DNA from: Bacteroidales bacterium
Lineage (GTDB): Bacteria; Bacteroidota; Bacteroidia; Bacteroidales; F082
Assembly (NCBI GenBank): GCA_017461665.1
Contig: JAFTXI010000013.1
Coordinates: forward strand, 1 to 64,000
Reading direction: 5' to 3'
Length of the DNA stretch: 64,000 nucleotides
Each line of letters starts with the position of its first letter. Positions within the stretch are counted from its first letter, which is position 1. The translations under genes were made by a program, and so were the position numbers. Below are positions 34,713-41,859 of this stretch, piece after piece. The notes under the pieces were generated by a model. It was given only the letters and a program-made list of their open reading frames with translations, did not search any database and was not told where the DNA came from.

Positions 34713-36284
34713 ATGAAAAACAAACTGGTTTTTATGTCATTAATGATGTTTTTTTTGCTGTTAAACTCGTGTAAAAAAGACGAGAGCATCTTAAGCAATG
34801 AAATTTTAGGACAAGAAAACATCGACTACGGCAACAGCAAATCTTCTTCTAATGAAGGTATGATTGTATTGGGCAACAGATTAAATGATCCTTATAAATT
34901 TGAGAACATGCTTACAGCAAGGAATCAATTAGCTAACGAAAGAAACGACAATAACACCCCTACAATCAATATCACCCACAGATACATGAGATACAAACCA
35001 ACAAATGAAGAAGACCTTGATTTGCTCAAAGCTGACACCAATCTTTTGTTGTGGGATTACCCTCTTCATTATGAAATAACAAATGCTGGAACATATTATC
35101 ATGATCCAAGTATAGCTGATAGTCTTCCTACTTGGCAGTATTTTGTAATACCTATTGACTATCAACTTCCTGCATTACCATCAAGATGTGAATTAATATA
35201 CAACTTATACATTCCCGACGATAATAATAGCAACACATTCTATGACGACTTAGAAGAAAGAGCATACCTAATAACTGGAAACTTGGCTTCAGGTGAAACG
35301 ATGAAAAATAAAGAATGGACACCATCAGCAGTAATTAAAGCCTATGATGATATTATTGGCAGATACATTCCAATACAAGGAGTTAAAGTTACCGCGCGTC
35401 GTTTCACCAAAGCAAGAACTGGAATAACAAACGCAAACGGCTACTGTGAAGTAAATGGAACATTTAAAAATTCTGTTAATTATTCTATAAAATGGGAAAG
35501 AGCATACTGGGATATCAGAAATGGAGCTATTTTGCAAGCATACTACAACGGACCTAACAAAGATGGACAATGGGCACTTAATATTCCTAAAGGAGACAAA
35601 TCATTAATGTTCGCCACGATACACAGAGCTGCATTTAAATTCTATTATGGTAATAGTTTAGGCGTAAGAAGACCTATCTTAAATATAGGCAAAACAAAAA
35701 TAGCCTATTTCGACGATGACGCATCGTGGGGAACAGGATGTTGTTGGGGTACATGGGACATAACTAGCATTGTTCCAAACACTATGATTGCCTATCCTAA
35801 GTCAACACCCACAAATAAAGTATTCTCAACTACAATACATGAGTTAGGTCACCAATCGCATCTTATTACTTTAGGACAGAATCTATATTTTAACCTCCAC
35901 AAAGAAATACATGAAAGTTGGGCTGATGCTATCGAATGGAGATTAACTAATCATCACTACAATGATGAACTTGGTTGTATTTATAATCATCCATCAAATC
36001 AAAGTTGGCATCCTGGTAATTTGGCAAATGGTAAAACTAGTTGTTATACACCCTTGTTTATTGATTTAATGGATAATTATGATCAAGGATTAAATAATAG
36101 TACATATCCAGATGACAGGATATTTGGATATAGCATATCTTATATTCAAAACACTATTATTCCTGTTGGACGTTCTTTAGAAACAGTTTTTACAATATTG
36201 GATCTAAACAGACCAAATGGCGTCAATGGAGATGATATTCGCATGTTAATGCAAAAATATTGGAATCAAGATTATTCTAGATAA
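34713..36284 (+). CDS. Zinc-metallopeptidase-like lipoprotein
   Basis: A 523-aa predicted lipoprotein: signal segment MKNKLVFMSLMMFFLLLNSC with a lipobox-like LLNSC and then KKDE, a typical Bacteroidota lipoprotein start. A carboxypeptidase-regulatory-like beta domain (about 215-270; TARRFTKARTGITNANGYC) precedes the catalytic part, where HELGH (376-380) and a downstream E in HESWAD (about 401) look like an HExxH...E gluzincin zinc site. It is probably an outer-membrane-anchored peptidase; the substrate is unknown. The next lipoprotein starts 21 bases later, so they form an operon. The gene looks more AT-rich than its neighbours by eye, hinting at transfer. Confidence 0.75.
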   Translation: MKNKLVFMSLMMFFLLLNSCKKDESILSNEILGQENIDYGNSKSSSNEGMIVLGNRLNDPYKFENMLTARNQLANERNDNNTPTINITHRYMRYKPTNEEDLDLLKADTNLLLWDYPLHYEITNAGTYYHDPSIADSLPTWQYFVIPIDYQLPALPSRCELIYNLYIPDDNNSNTFYDDLEERAYLITGNLASGETMKNKEWTPSAVIKAYDDIIGRYIPIQGVKVTARRFTKARTGITNANGYCEVNGTFKNSVNYSIKWERAYWDIRNGAILQAYYNGPNKDGQWALNIPKGDKSLMFATIHRAAFKFYYGNSLGVRRPILNIGKTKIAYFDDDASWGTGCCWGTWDITSIVPNTMIAYPKSTPTNKVFSTTIHELGHQSHLITLGQNLYFNLHKEIHESWADAIEWRLTNHHYNDELGCIYNHPSNQSWHPGNLANGKTSCYTPLFIDLMDNYDQGLNNSTYPDDRIFGYSISYIQNTIIPVGRSLETVFTILDLNRPNGVNGDDIRMLMQKYWNQDYSR

Positions 36285-36305
36285 TTTTTTAAAATAAGAT
36301 AAAAT

Positions 36306-36767
36306 ATGAAGTTAAAACTAATAACAACATTGATACTGCTATTATCATTAACATCATGCGAACCAAAATATGAGGACACATTCTACCTTAAAAATTTATC
36401 AGGACAATCTGTCACATGTAAATTAGAATTTGATTTGATGATGCATGATATAACATATACGAATAACGTGACCATTAACGAATCTGAAGAAAAGCAATTC
36501 TATTCTATAGATGTAACATCAACAGGAGGGTCTTGCTTCGATAAAGGTGATATGTTTATACTGAATGATAGTAATTTTAAAATCACTTTTATTTTTGAGG
36601 ATGGAACAACAATACGTTATGATAATAATAGTACATTTTCAAAAAACCCTTGCATAACATGTCACTGGGAGATAATTAATATAATTGATAAGAGACTTAA
36701 CAAACAATATCATGCCATTTACACTATTACCAAAGAAGATTATCAAAATGCAACTAACCAGAAATAG
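36306..36767 (+). CDS. Small lipoprotein of unknown function
   Basis: A 153-aa protein with a clear lipoprotein signal: MKLKLITTLILLLSLTSC, lipobox LTSC with Cys18. The mature part is beta-rich and hydrophilic with three cysteines, two of them in PCITCHWE. No known family is recognised. It follows the metallopeptidase lipoprotein by 21 bases, so it is likely cotranscribed and may be a partner or inhibitor, which is inference from position only. Confidence 0.7.
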   Translation: MKLKLITTLILLLSLTSCEPKYEDTFYLKNLSGQSVTCKLEFDLMMHDITYTNNVTINESEEKQFYSIDVTSTGGSCFDKGDMFILNDSNFKITFIFEDGTTIRYDNNSTFSKNPCITCHWEIINIIDKRLNKQYHAIYTITKEDYQNATNQK

Positions 36768-36782
36768 TTAACATTAGCTAAG

Positions 36783-36833
36783 AATCCATCTCAGCATAAC
36801 TTTGTAAAAGACAGTTTTTTACTGAGATGGATT
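36783..36833 (+). terminator. Hairpin after the lipoprotein pair, possible terminator
   Basis: AATCCATCTCAG and CTGAGATGGATT form a perfect 12-bp stem with a 27-base loop containing six T. No T-run follows the stem, so termination is uncertain. The rest of the 263-base gap to 37031 holds only the promoter at 36968. Confidence 0.45.
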
Positions 36834-36967
36834 TCACATATTTATCATCACCTCCGATTGCTCTATTGTGTATCCCAAAAACACAATACGTAAAAGAGTT
36901 AAACTATCATATTTCAACAGTCTATTTTTCACTAAAAAAAATGTAGAAATGTAGTTAGAAAAAAGTA

Positions 36968-36975
36968 TAATTTTG
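36968..36975 (+). promoter_or_regulatory. -7 promoter element of the collapsed T9SS gene
   Basis: TAATTTTG matches TAnnTTTG, 55 bases before the ATG at 37031. The promoter has survived although the gene is broken. Confidence 0.55.
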
Positions 36976-37030
36976 CAACCTTAATAATTAGTCTCAATCA
37001 TTTAATAATTAATAAAAATAAACTAAAAAA

Positions 37031-37445
37031 ATGAAAAAAAATTTACTTATGTTAGTGATATTGGCAATGATTGTTATGCCAGCATTTGCACAAAACGATT
37101 ATCAGTATCGTATTTCTTTATTCATGTCAGACGACGGTTTCAGAAATCACACCTATCAGTACTCCTCACCTACGGGAACAGACTTTCAAGGTGTACACAA
37201 AATCAATTTGGTTGAGGGAATGGAGTTAATCGACTCTCTCGTTTATGATAACGAAGGTCGTATTATTTCAATACAAACTCATCAGCTCTTTGAGTATGGT
37301 TGGCGTAAAGTATGTGGATCAATTATAAGTACTTGACATCTACGGCAGAGGATTGTTTGCTGCAGAAACACACGACGCCGGTATCTATTTTTTAAAATCA
37401 CACAGCAATGGTTCTACATCGGTTCAAAAAGTTGTTAAGAAATAA
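37031..37445 (+). pseudogene. Collapsed T9SS-sorted protein gene (internal deletion with frameshift)
   Basis: The first about 97 codons encode a signal peptide (MPAFAQ) and the N-terminal unit of the 387-aa protein at 33300-34463 (DYQYRISLFMSDDG; MELIDSLVYDNEGRI). A TGA at 37334 ends this frame. Immediately after, from 37332 in the next frame, LDIYGRGLFAAETHDAGIY and a tail ending VQKVVKK-stop (443-445 of 37 kb) reproduce the end of a T9SS sorting domain. The middle, more than 200 codons by comparison with the relative, is gone and the ends are joined out of frame. A truncated 101-aa product could still be made, but it would lack the sorting signal. Confidence 0.85.
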
Positions 37446-37470
37446 ACTCGATTCAAATACTTAGAAACAA

Positions 37471-37506
37471 AAAAAGGCTTGAGGCGAAATGTATCAAGCC
37501 TTTTTT
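37471..37506. terminator. Bidirectional intrinsic terminator
   Basis: AAAAAGGCTTGA and TCAAGCCTTTTT form a 12-bp perfect stem with an 11-base loop and T-runs both ways, between the pseudogene and the convergent DUF368 gene. Confidence 0.9.
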
Positions 37507-37523
37507 ATAATGCTAATATTGTT

Positions 37524-38489
37524 TCAAGCAGTAAGTTCTCTTTCGTGTTTTCTCTGAAGTTTTCTTTGTTCCCTTCTCTTCAAGCGTTCTTCTTTCTTTT
37601 TGGAATAATGATTGAATACCAACACTAATGTAATACCGACGAGCAACATCACCAACGCCATGACGAACTGTCCGTTCATCGGTGGAAGATGGAAGGTATA
37701 GTCATACATTCCTGGCATGACTTCTTTCCAAGGATATACGACAGGCAGACTACCAATCATAAATCCTGACAAAACTGACAATGTCTCATTTCTAAATTCT
37801 TTCAAAAGCCATGAAAGCAGATGTGAAATGGTAATGATACTCACGACTGCACCTATGACGAAAGGCAACAATATCATAATGCCTTCGCCAAAAGTAGAGA
37901 ATTTAGTTATTGCCGGCAAGGCGTGAGTCACTATAAGTTCATAGTTTCCCATCACCATCATAAGATGCGAGCCTGAGATTCCCGGGACTATCATTCCCAA
38001 CGAGCCTACCACGCCACAGAGAATCATATAAAGGAAATTATCGTTTGGATAAGGATTACTTTTTATTGAGAGATAGAATGAAATGGCTGTAGCAGCAACC
38101 ATCAGAAGAATCATCCTCGTTGATTTTTTTCCTATCATACCGAGAACATAAACCACCGATGCTATAATCAATCCCATAAAAAAGGCATACGCCAATGCTT
38201 CATATTGCTTAAAGATTGATTTCAGTAAGATGGCTGTCAGTATCATTCCTGCCATAATTCCTGCCAACAATGTCAGCAGAAACTTAATGTCAGTCACTTT
38301 GGCAAACTCGGAGAACTCGCCTTTAAATAACAATTTGAACGCTTTCAAATTCAATGACTTTATCGAATTTATAAAGCGTTCAAAAACACCTATGATGAGT
38401 GAAAGTGTTCCACTCGAAACCGGAATGACGTTCACTATTCCCATTGCCATTCCTTTGAAAAAAGTTGAGATGTATTGTCCTATTGTCAT
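37524..38489 (-). CDS. DUF368 membrane protein (PopT-type polyprenyl-phosphate translocase family)
   Basis: A 321-aa polytopic inner-membrane protein with about eight hydrophobic segments and a basic C-terminal tail (EERLKRREQRKLQRK). DUF368 proteins (PopT) have been implicated in flipping undecaprenyl phosphate back to the cytoplasmic face for reuse in envelope synthesis. The GMAMG start, the second motif PGISGSH and the VLSGFMIGSLPVVYPW region are family-like. The first re-entrant motif reads NVIPVSSGT instead of the usual PGVSGGT form, apparently one residue shorter. Monocistronic, facing the terminator at 37471. Confidence 0.82.
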   Translation of the reverse strand: MTIGQYISTFFKGMAMGIVNVIPVSSGTLSLIIGVFERFINSIKSLNLKAFKLLFKGEFSEFAKVTDIKFLLTLLAGIMAGMILTAILLKSIFKQYEALAYAFFMGLIIASVVYVLGMIGKKSTRMILLMVAATAISFYLSIKSNPYPNDNFLYMILCGVVGSLGMIVPGISGSHLMMVMGNYELIVTHALPAITKFSTFGEGIMILLPFVIGAVVSIITISHLLSWLLKEFRNETLSVLSGFMIGSLPVVYPWKEVMPGMYDYTFHLPPMNGQFVMALVMLLVGITLVLVFNHYSKKKEERLKRREQRKLQRKHERELTA

Positions 38490-38602
38490 ATTTGTTGTTT
38501 TGCTTGAATTACTTCAAGTTTCATTCCACAAAACGCACAAAAATAACTTTTGTTTTACATTATTAATATTTTTTTTACAAAAAGTTTTTTTTGATAAACG
38601 AA

Positions 38603-38674
38603 GAAGGACACGTCGTTCAACGTATCCTTCTAAATTATAATTTTATGAGTCTCTGTGGACACATTCAATGTGTC
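38603..38674. repeat. Two hairpins in the DUF368-rimO gap
   Basis: GAAGGACACGT/ACGTATCCTTC (38603-38630, one mismatch) and GGACACATTcaATGTGTC (38657-38674). They belong to the GGACRYAT hairpin family also seen at 28355, 45156, 47731 and 63554. Confidence 0.7.
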
Positions 38675-38723
38675 AGTACAATTGTTAATTGTTAACTACT
38701 GAGTACATTTGACAGAACAAAAT

Positions 38724-38755
38724 AATTCCTAATTCCTAACTCCTAATTCCTAATT
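38724..38755. repeat. AATTCCT heptad repeat at the rimO stop
   Basis: AATTCCT (three times) and AACTCCT in 7-bp steps, ending at the TAA of rimO (38754-38756). Confidence 0.85.
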
Positions 38756-40142
38756 AAACAATCTCTCCATAGATATCAAAATAATCGGCTTTCACCAATT
38801 TGGCATTGACAAAATCTCCCACCTTCAAATCGGCACTGTCTATGGAAATAAGAACCTCGTCATCTACTTCCGGCGAGTCGTATTGTGTTCTTCCTATATA
38901 ATAATCGCCTTCTATTCTGTCGATTAAGACTTTCTCTATCGTTCCGATGCGTCTTTCGTTCGTCTCCAACGATATATTTTGTTGTATCTCCATGATGTCA
39001 TCGACGCGTTGCTGCTTCACTTCTTCTGGCACGTTGTCTTCCATCTCGTATGAGGGTGTTCCTTCTTCTGCCGAATAAGCGAAAACGCCAGCTCTCTCAA
39101 ATTTCATCTCTCTGACAAAATCGCACAGCTCCTCAAATTGTTCCTCTGTCTCGCCTGGAAATCCTACGATGAATGTAGTTCTGAAAGCGATACCAGGAAC
39201 TCTGTTACGTGCGTTTTTCACAAAGTTAATCGTCTGTTCCTTATCGACACCTCTTCTCATGTTTTTCAAAATTGGTGTGCTGATATGTTGCAATGGAAGG
39301 TCGATGTAGTTACATATTCTTGGTTCTTCGTTCATTAAGTCAAAGAGCTCATCTGGAAAACCTTGAGGATAGCCGTAATGAAGTCTTATCCATTCAAATT
39401 CTTTTATCTCGAGAAGACGTTTCACGAGTTCTACAATATGCGACTTTCCGTCTATGTCGCGACCATAATATGTCAAATCCTGAGCTATGAGAATCAATTC
39501 TTTTACGCCTTTCTTCGCAAGAAGTTCCGCTTCTTTGATAAGATTTTCCATCGGCACAGAGACATGTTCACCTCTGATTAAAGGAATTGCGCAAAAAGCA
39601 CAACGACGGTTACAACCTTCAGAAATCTTTAGATAAGCATAATGAGAAGGCGTTGAAAGAAGTCGTTCGGGGTTATATTTTATAGTCATCGAGTCACCAA
39701 GTCTCTGAGTTTCCAAGTCTCTGAGTTTCCAAGTTTCTGATGTTTTAAGTTTCTCAGATTCAATTCCTAATTCCTCATTCCTAATTCCTAATTTAATAAT
39801 GTCCTCAGCAATGAGTTGTGCCGATTCCACTCCATAGAATCCATCTACTTCATGTATTTCGGATTGTAGTTCTTTGCGATAGCGTTGTGACAGACAACCC
39901 ATCACATAAAGTTTCTTTATTTTGTTGGTTTTTCTCAGTTCTGCGTATTCGAGAATCGTATCGATTGATTCTTCTTTGGCGTCGCCAATGAATCCGCAGG
40001 TATTTATTATCGCGACATCAGATTTTTTGTCAGAGTCGTGCATAATGTCGTAGTATTTACTTAGCGAGGCTGCAAGGTGTTCTGAGTCAACTTTGTTTTT
40101 TGAGCAGCCGAGCGTTACGATATTAAGTTTAAGTTTCTTCAT
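38754..40142 (-). CDS. rimO: Ribosomal protein S12 methylthiotransferase RimO with repeat-derived insert
   Basis: A 462-aa radical-SAM enzyme that adds a methylthio group to the conserved Asp of ribosomal protein S12. The N-terminal UPF0004 domain has the three auxiliary-cluster cysteines C13, C49 and C83. The radical-SAM motif is CNRRCAFC (C177, C181, C184), and a TRAM domain ends the protein. Residues about 118-151, between the two domains, are an insert (contains RNEELGIESEKL and KLRDLETQRLG) encoded by octamer and heptad DNA repeats and absent from the usual family pattern. It starts 6 bases after ftsY, so they form an operon. Core residues are intact, so it is likely active. Confidence 0.93.
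   Translation of the reverse strand: MKKLKLNIVTLGCSKNKVDSEHLAASLSKYYDIMHDSDKKSDVAIINTCGFIGDAKEESIDTILEYAELRKTNKIKKLYVMGCLSQRYRKELQSEIHEVDGFYGVESAQLIAEDIIKLGIRNEELGIESEKLKTSETWKLRDLETQRLGDSMTIKYNPERLLSTPSHYAYLKISEGCNRRCAFCAIPLIRGEHVSVPMENLIKEAELLAKKGVKELILIAQDLTYYGRDIDGKSHIVELVKRLLEIKEFEWIRLHYGYPQGFPDELFDLMNEEPRICNYIDLPLQHISTPILKNMRRGVDKEQTINFVKNARNRVPGIAFRTTFIVGFPGETEEQFEELCDFVREMKFERAGVFAYSAEEGTPSYEMEDNVPEEVKQQRVDDIMEIQQNISLETNERRIGTIEKVLIDRIEGDYYIGRTQYDSPEVDDEVLISIDSADLKVGDFVNAKLVKADYFDIYGEIV
39691..39794. repeat. Octamer plus heptad repeat inserted in frame in rimO
   Basis: Eight consecutive 8-mers (39691-39754; GAGTCACC, AAGTCTCT and GAGTTTCC types), a 7-base joint, then AATTCCT-type 7-mers (39762-39794). 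Both classes also occur in non-coding gaps nearby. Confidence 0.9.
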
Positions 40143-40148
40143 CGACGT

Positions 40149-41126
40149 TTAATTTCTTCCTTCAAAAAGGCTATTCACGAAATCGTTTCTGTCAAAGATT
40201 TGGAGATGGTCCATTCCCTCTCCCACTCCGATATATTTTACAGGAATCTTGAATTGGTCGGAGATGCCTATCACGACGCCGCCTTTAGCAGTGCCGTCCA
40301 ATTTTGTCAGAGCGAGTGCGTTGACCTCTGTAGCTGCCATAAACTGACGAGCTTGTTCTATAGCATTCTGACCTGTTGAAGCATCTAAGACGAGGAGCAC
40401 TTCATGAGGTGCGTCAGGGATAACCTTCTGACATACTTTCTTAATCTTCGAAAGTTCATTCATGAGGTTAACTTTGTTATGTAGACGACCAGCTGTGTCG
40501 ATGATAACGATGTCTGCATCTTGTTGTACGGCAGTCTTCACTGCGTCGTATGCTACTGATGCAGGGTCTGCGTTCATTCCATGAGACACGATTGGCACGC
40601 CAACGCGTTCCGACCATATCGTGAGTTGATCGACGGCAGCAGCTCTGAAGGTGTCGGAAGCTCCAAGCACCACGCTCTTACCAGCCTTCTTGAAATTATG
40701 TGCGAGTTTGCCTATTGTTGTCGTCTTTCCTACGCCGTTGACACCGACGACTAAGATAACGTAAGGTTTCTTATCGGAAGGAATATCGAAAGTGCTGCCA
40801 TCGCCTGAGTTGTTTTCCAAGAGCAGAGCAGCAATCTCTTCTTTAAGGATTCGGTTCAGTTCGTTTGTTCCTACATATTTGTCGCGAGCCACGCGTTGTT
40901 GAATACGTTCGATGATTTTCAAAGTAGTATCGACACCGACGTCGGAAGTAACTAAAATTTCTTCAAGATTATCAAGCACTTCATCATCGACTTTTGACTT
41001 TCCTATGATAGCTTTGGAAATTCTGTCGAATACGCTTGTACGTGTTTTTTCCAACCCTTTATCGAGTTCCTGTTTTTGTTCTTTCTCGACTTCCTTATTC
41101 TTCTTAAAAAATGAAAATATGCCCAT
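40149..41126 (-). CDS. ftsY: Signal recognition particle receptor FtsY
   Basis: A 325-aa SRP receptor GTPase that docks Ffh-ribosome complexes at the membrane. A short charged N-terminal region (about 1-40) replaces the long A-domain of enterobacteria. The NG domain follows: G1 GVNGVGKTTTIGKLA, GASDTFRAAAVDQL, G3 DTAGRLHNK, G4 TKLDGTAKGG and the closing GVGEGMDHLQIF. First gene of ftsY-rimO, with its own promoter at 41147. Its partner ffh is at 58285. Confidence 0.95.
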   Translation of the reverse strand: MGIFSFFKKNKEVEKEQKQELDKGLEKTRTSVFDRISKAIIGKSKVDDEVLDNLEEILVTSDVGVDTTLKIIERIQQRVARDKYVGTNELNRILKEEIAALLLENNSGDGSTFDIPSDKKPYVILVVGVNGVGKTTTIGKLAHNFKKAGKSVVLGASDTFRAAAVDQLTIWSERVGVPIVSHGMNADPASVAYDAVKTAVQQDADIVIIDTAGRLHNKVNLMNELSKIKKVCQKVIPDAPHEVLLVLDASTGQNAIEQARQFMAATEVNALALTKLDGTAKGGVVIGISDQFKIPVKYIGVGEGMDHLQIFDRNDFVNSLFEGRN

Positions 41127-41146
41127 AACCTTAATACTTTGATTTG

Positions 41147-41154
41147 CAAAGATA
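41147..41154 (-). promoter_or_regulatory. -7 promoter element of ftsY-rimO
   Basis: TATCTTTG on the minus strand, 20 bases before the ftsY ATG. Confidence 0.6.
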
Positions 41155-41197
41155 ATAAAAGTCTAAAGACGAATGACGAATAGGGAAAGATTTTTTT

Positions 41198-41231
41198 AAT
41201 TAGGAATTTAGGAGTTAGGAATTAGGAATTA
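41198..41231. repeat. AATTAGG heptad repeat
   Basis: AATTAGG units with one 8-bp step, the complement of the AATTCCT class in rimO. Confidence 0.8.
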
Positions 41232-41279
41232 TTTTGTTAAATCTAAAAAAATTAGAATAGGCTTATGAAATTCCGAATA

Positions 41280-41319
41280 ACTTGGCGACTCGGTGACTTA
41301 GAGGCTCGGTGACTTAAAA
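41280..41319. repeat. Octamer repeat ACTCGGTG
   Basis: Five 8-mers: ACTTGGCG, ACTCGGTG, ACTTAGAG, GCTCGGTG, ACTTAAAA. This is the complement class of the rimO octamers. With the terminator it fills the 259-base gap. Confidence 0.75.
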
Positions 41320-41330
41320 ACAGGAACACA

Positions 41331-41362
41331 AAAAGCTCCTTCGATTTCTCGAAGAAGCTCTT
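41331..41362 (-). terminator. Intrinsic terminator of rpmG-DUF4295
   Basis: On the minus strand AGCTTCTTCG pairs with CGAAGGAGCT (one G-U pair), followed by TTTTT. Confidence 0.8.
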
Positions 41363-41385
41363 GTATTGTACTAATAAAACCTTTA

Positions 41386-41538
41386 TTATTTCTTTGCTAA
41401 GAATTCTTGAACTTGATCGATTGGAACGATGTTTTCTTCGAAATAATAAGCACCGGTTTTTTCTGATCTTTTCATTCTGATAACCTTTGAATACTCTTTA
41501 CCGAGAGTACGCAATGTTGCAACAACTTTCTTTGCCAT
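41386..41538 (-). CDS. DUF4295 small basic protein linked to ribosomal proteins
   Basis: A 50-aa basic protein starting MAKKVVATLRTLGKEYSKVI and ending VQEFLAKK. It matches the DUF4295 family, which in Bacteroidota sits directly after rpmG and before ftsY, as here. Probably ribosome- or rRNA-associated because of its basic charge and constant location; the function is unknown. It starts 9 bases after rpmG, so the genes are cotranscribed and end at the 41331 terminator. Confidence 0.85.
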   Translation of the reverse strand: MAKKVVATLRTLGKEYSKVIRMKRSEKTGAYYFEENIVPIDQVQEFLAKK

Positions 41539-41547
41539 GGCTTAATC

Positions 41548-41736
41548 TTATTTAATTTCTTTGTGAACTGTCATTTTCTTTAAGATTGGGTTGTATTTCT
41601 TAAGTTCCAATCTTTCAGGGGTATTTTTCTTATTCTTCGTTGTAATGTAACGTGATGTGCCAGGCATACCGCTTGCCTTATGTTCTGTACACTCTAATAT
41701 TACTTGTACACGTGCGTCTTTTGTCTTCTTTGCCAT
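41548..41736 (-). CDS. rpmG: 50S ribosomal protein L33
   Basis: A 62-aa L33 of the large ribosomal subunit: [20 protein letters not shown] at the start and [21 protein letters not shown] in the middle. Only one Cys is present, so it is not the zinc-ribbon form. A strong AAAGGAG site precedes the ATG. The usual neighbour rpmB (L28) is not upstream: the next gene that way is ftcD. Confidence 0.95.
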   Translation of the reverse strand: MAKKTKDARVQVILECTEHKASGMPGTSRYITTKNKKNTPERLELKKYNPILKKMTVHKEIK

Positions 41737-41763
41737 TTTTTTCTCCTTTCAGAATTTGGATTG

Positions 41764-41771
41764 CAAAAATA
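41764..41771 (-). promoter_or_regulatory. -7 promoter element of rpmG
   Basis: TATTTTTG on the minus strand, 27 bases before the ATG. Confidence 0.6.
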
Positions 41772-41859
41772 CACATTTATTTCTTAAATACCAATACTTT
41801 TTTTCAAATTTTTATTTTTATTATTCAACAAGTATTAACTTTGATTATCAAACAATTAC

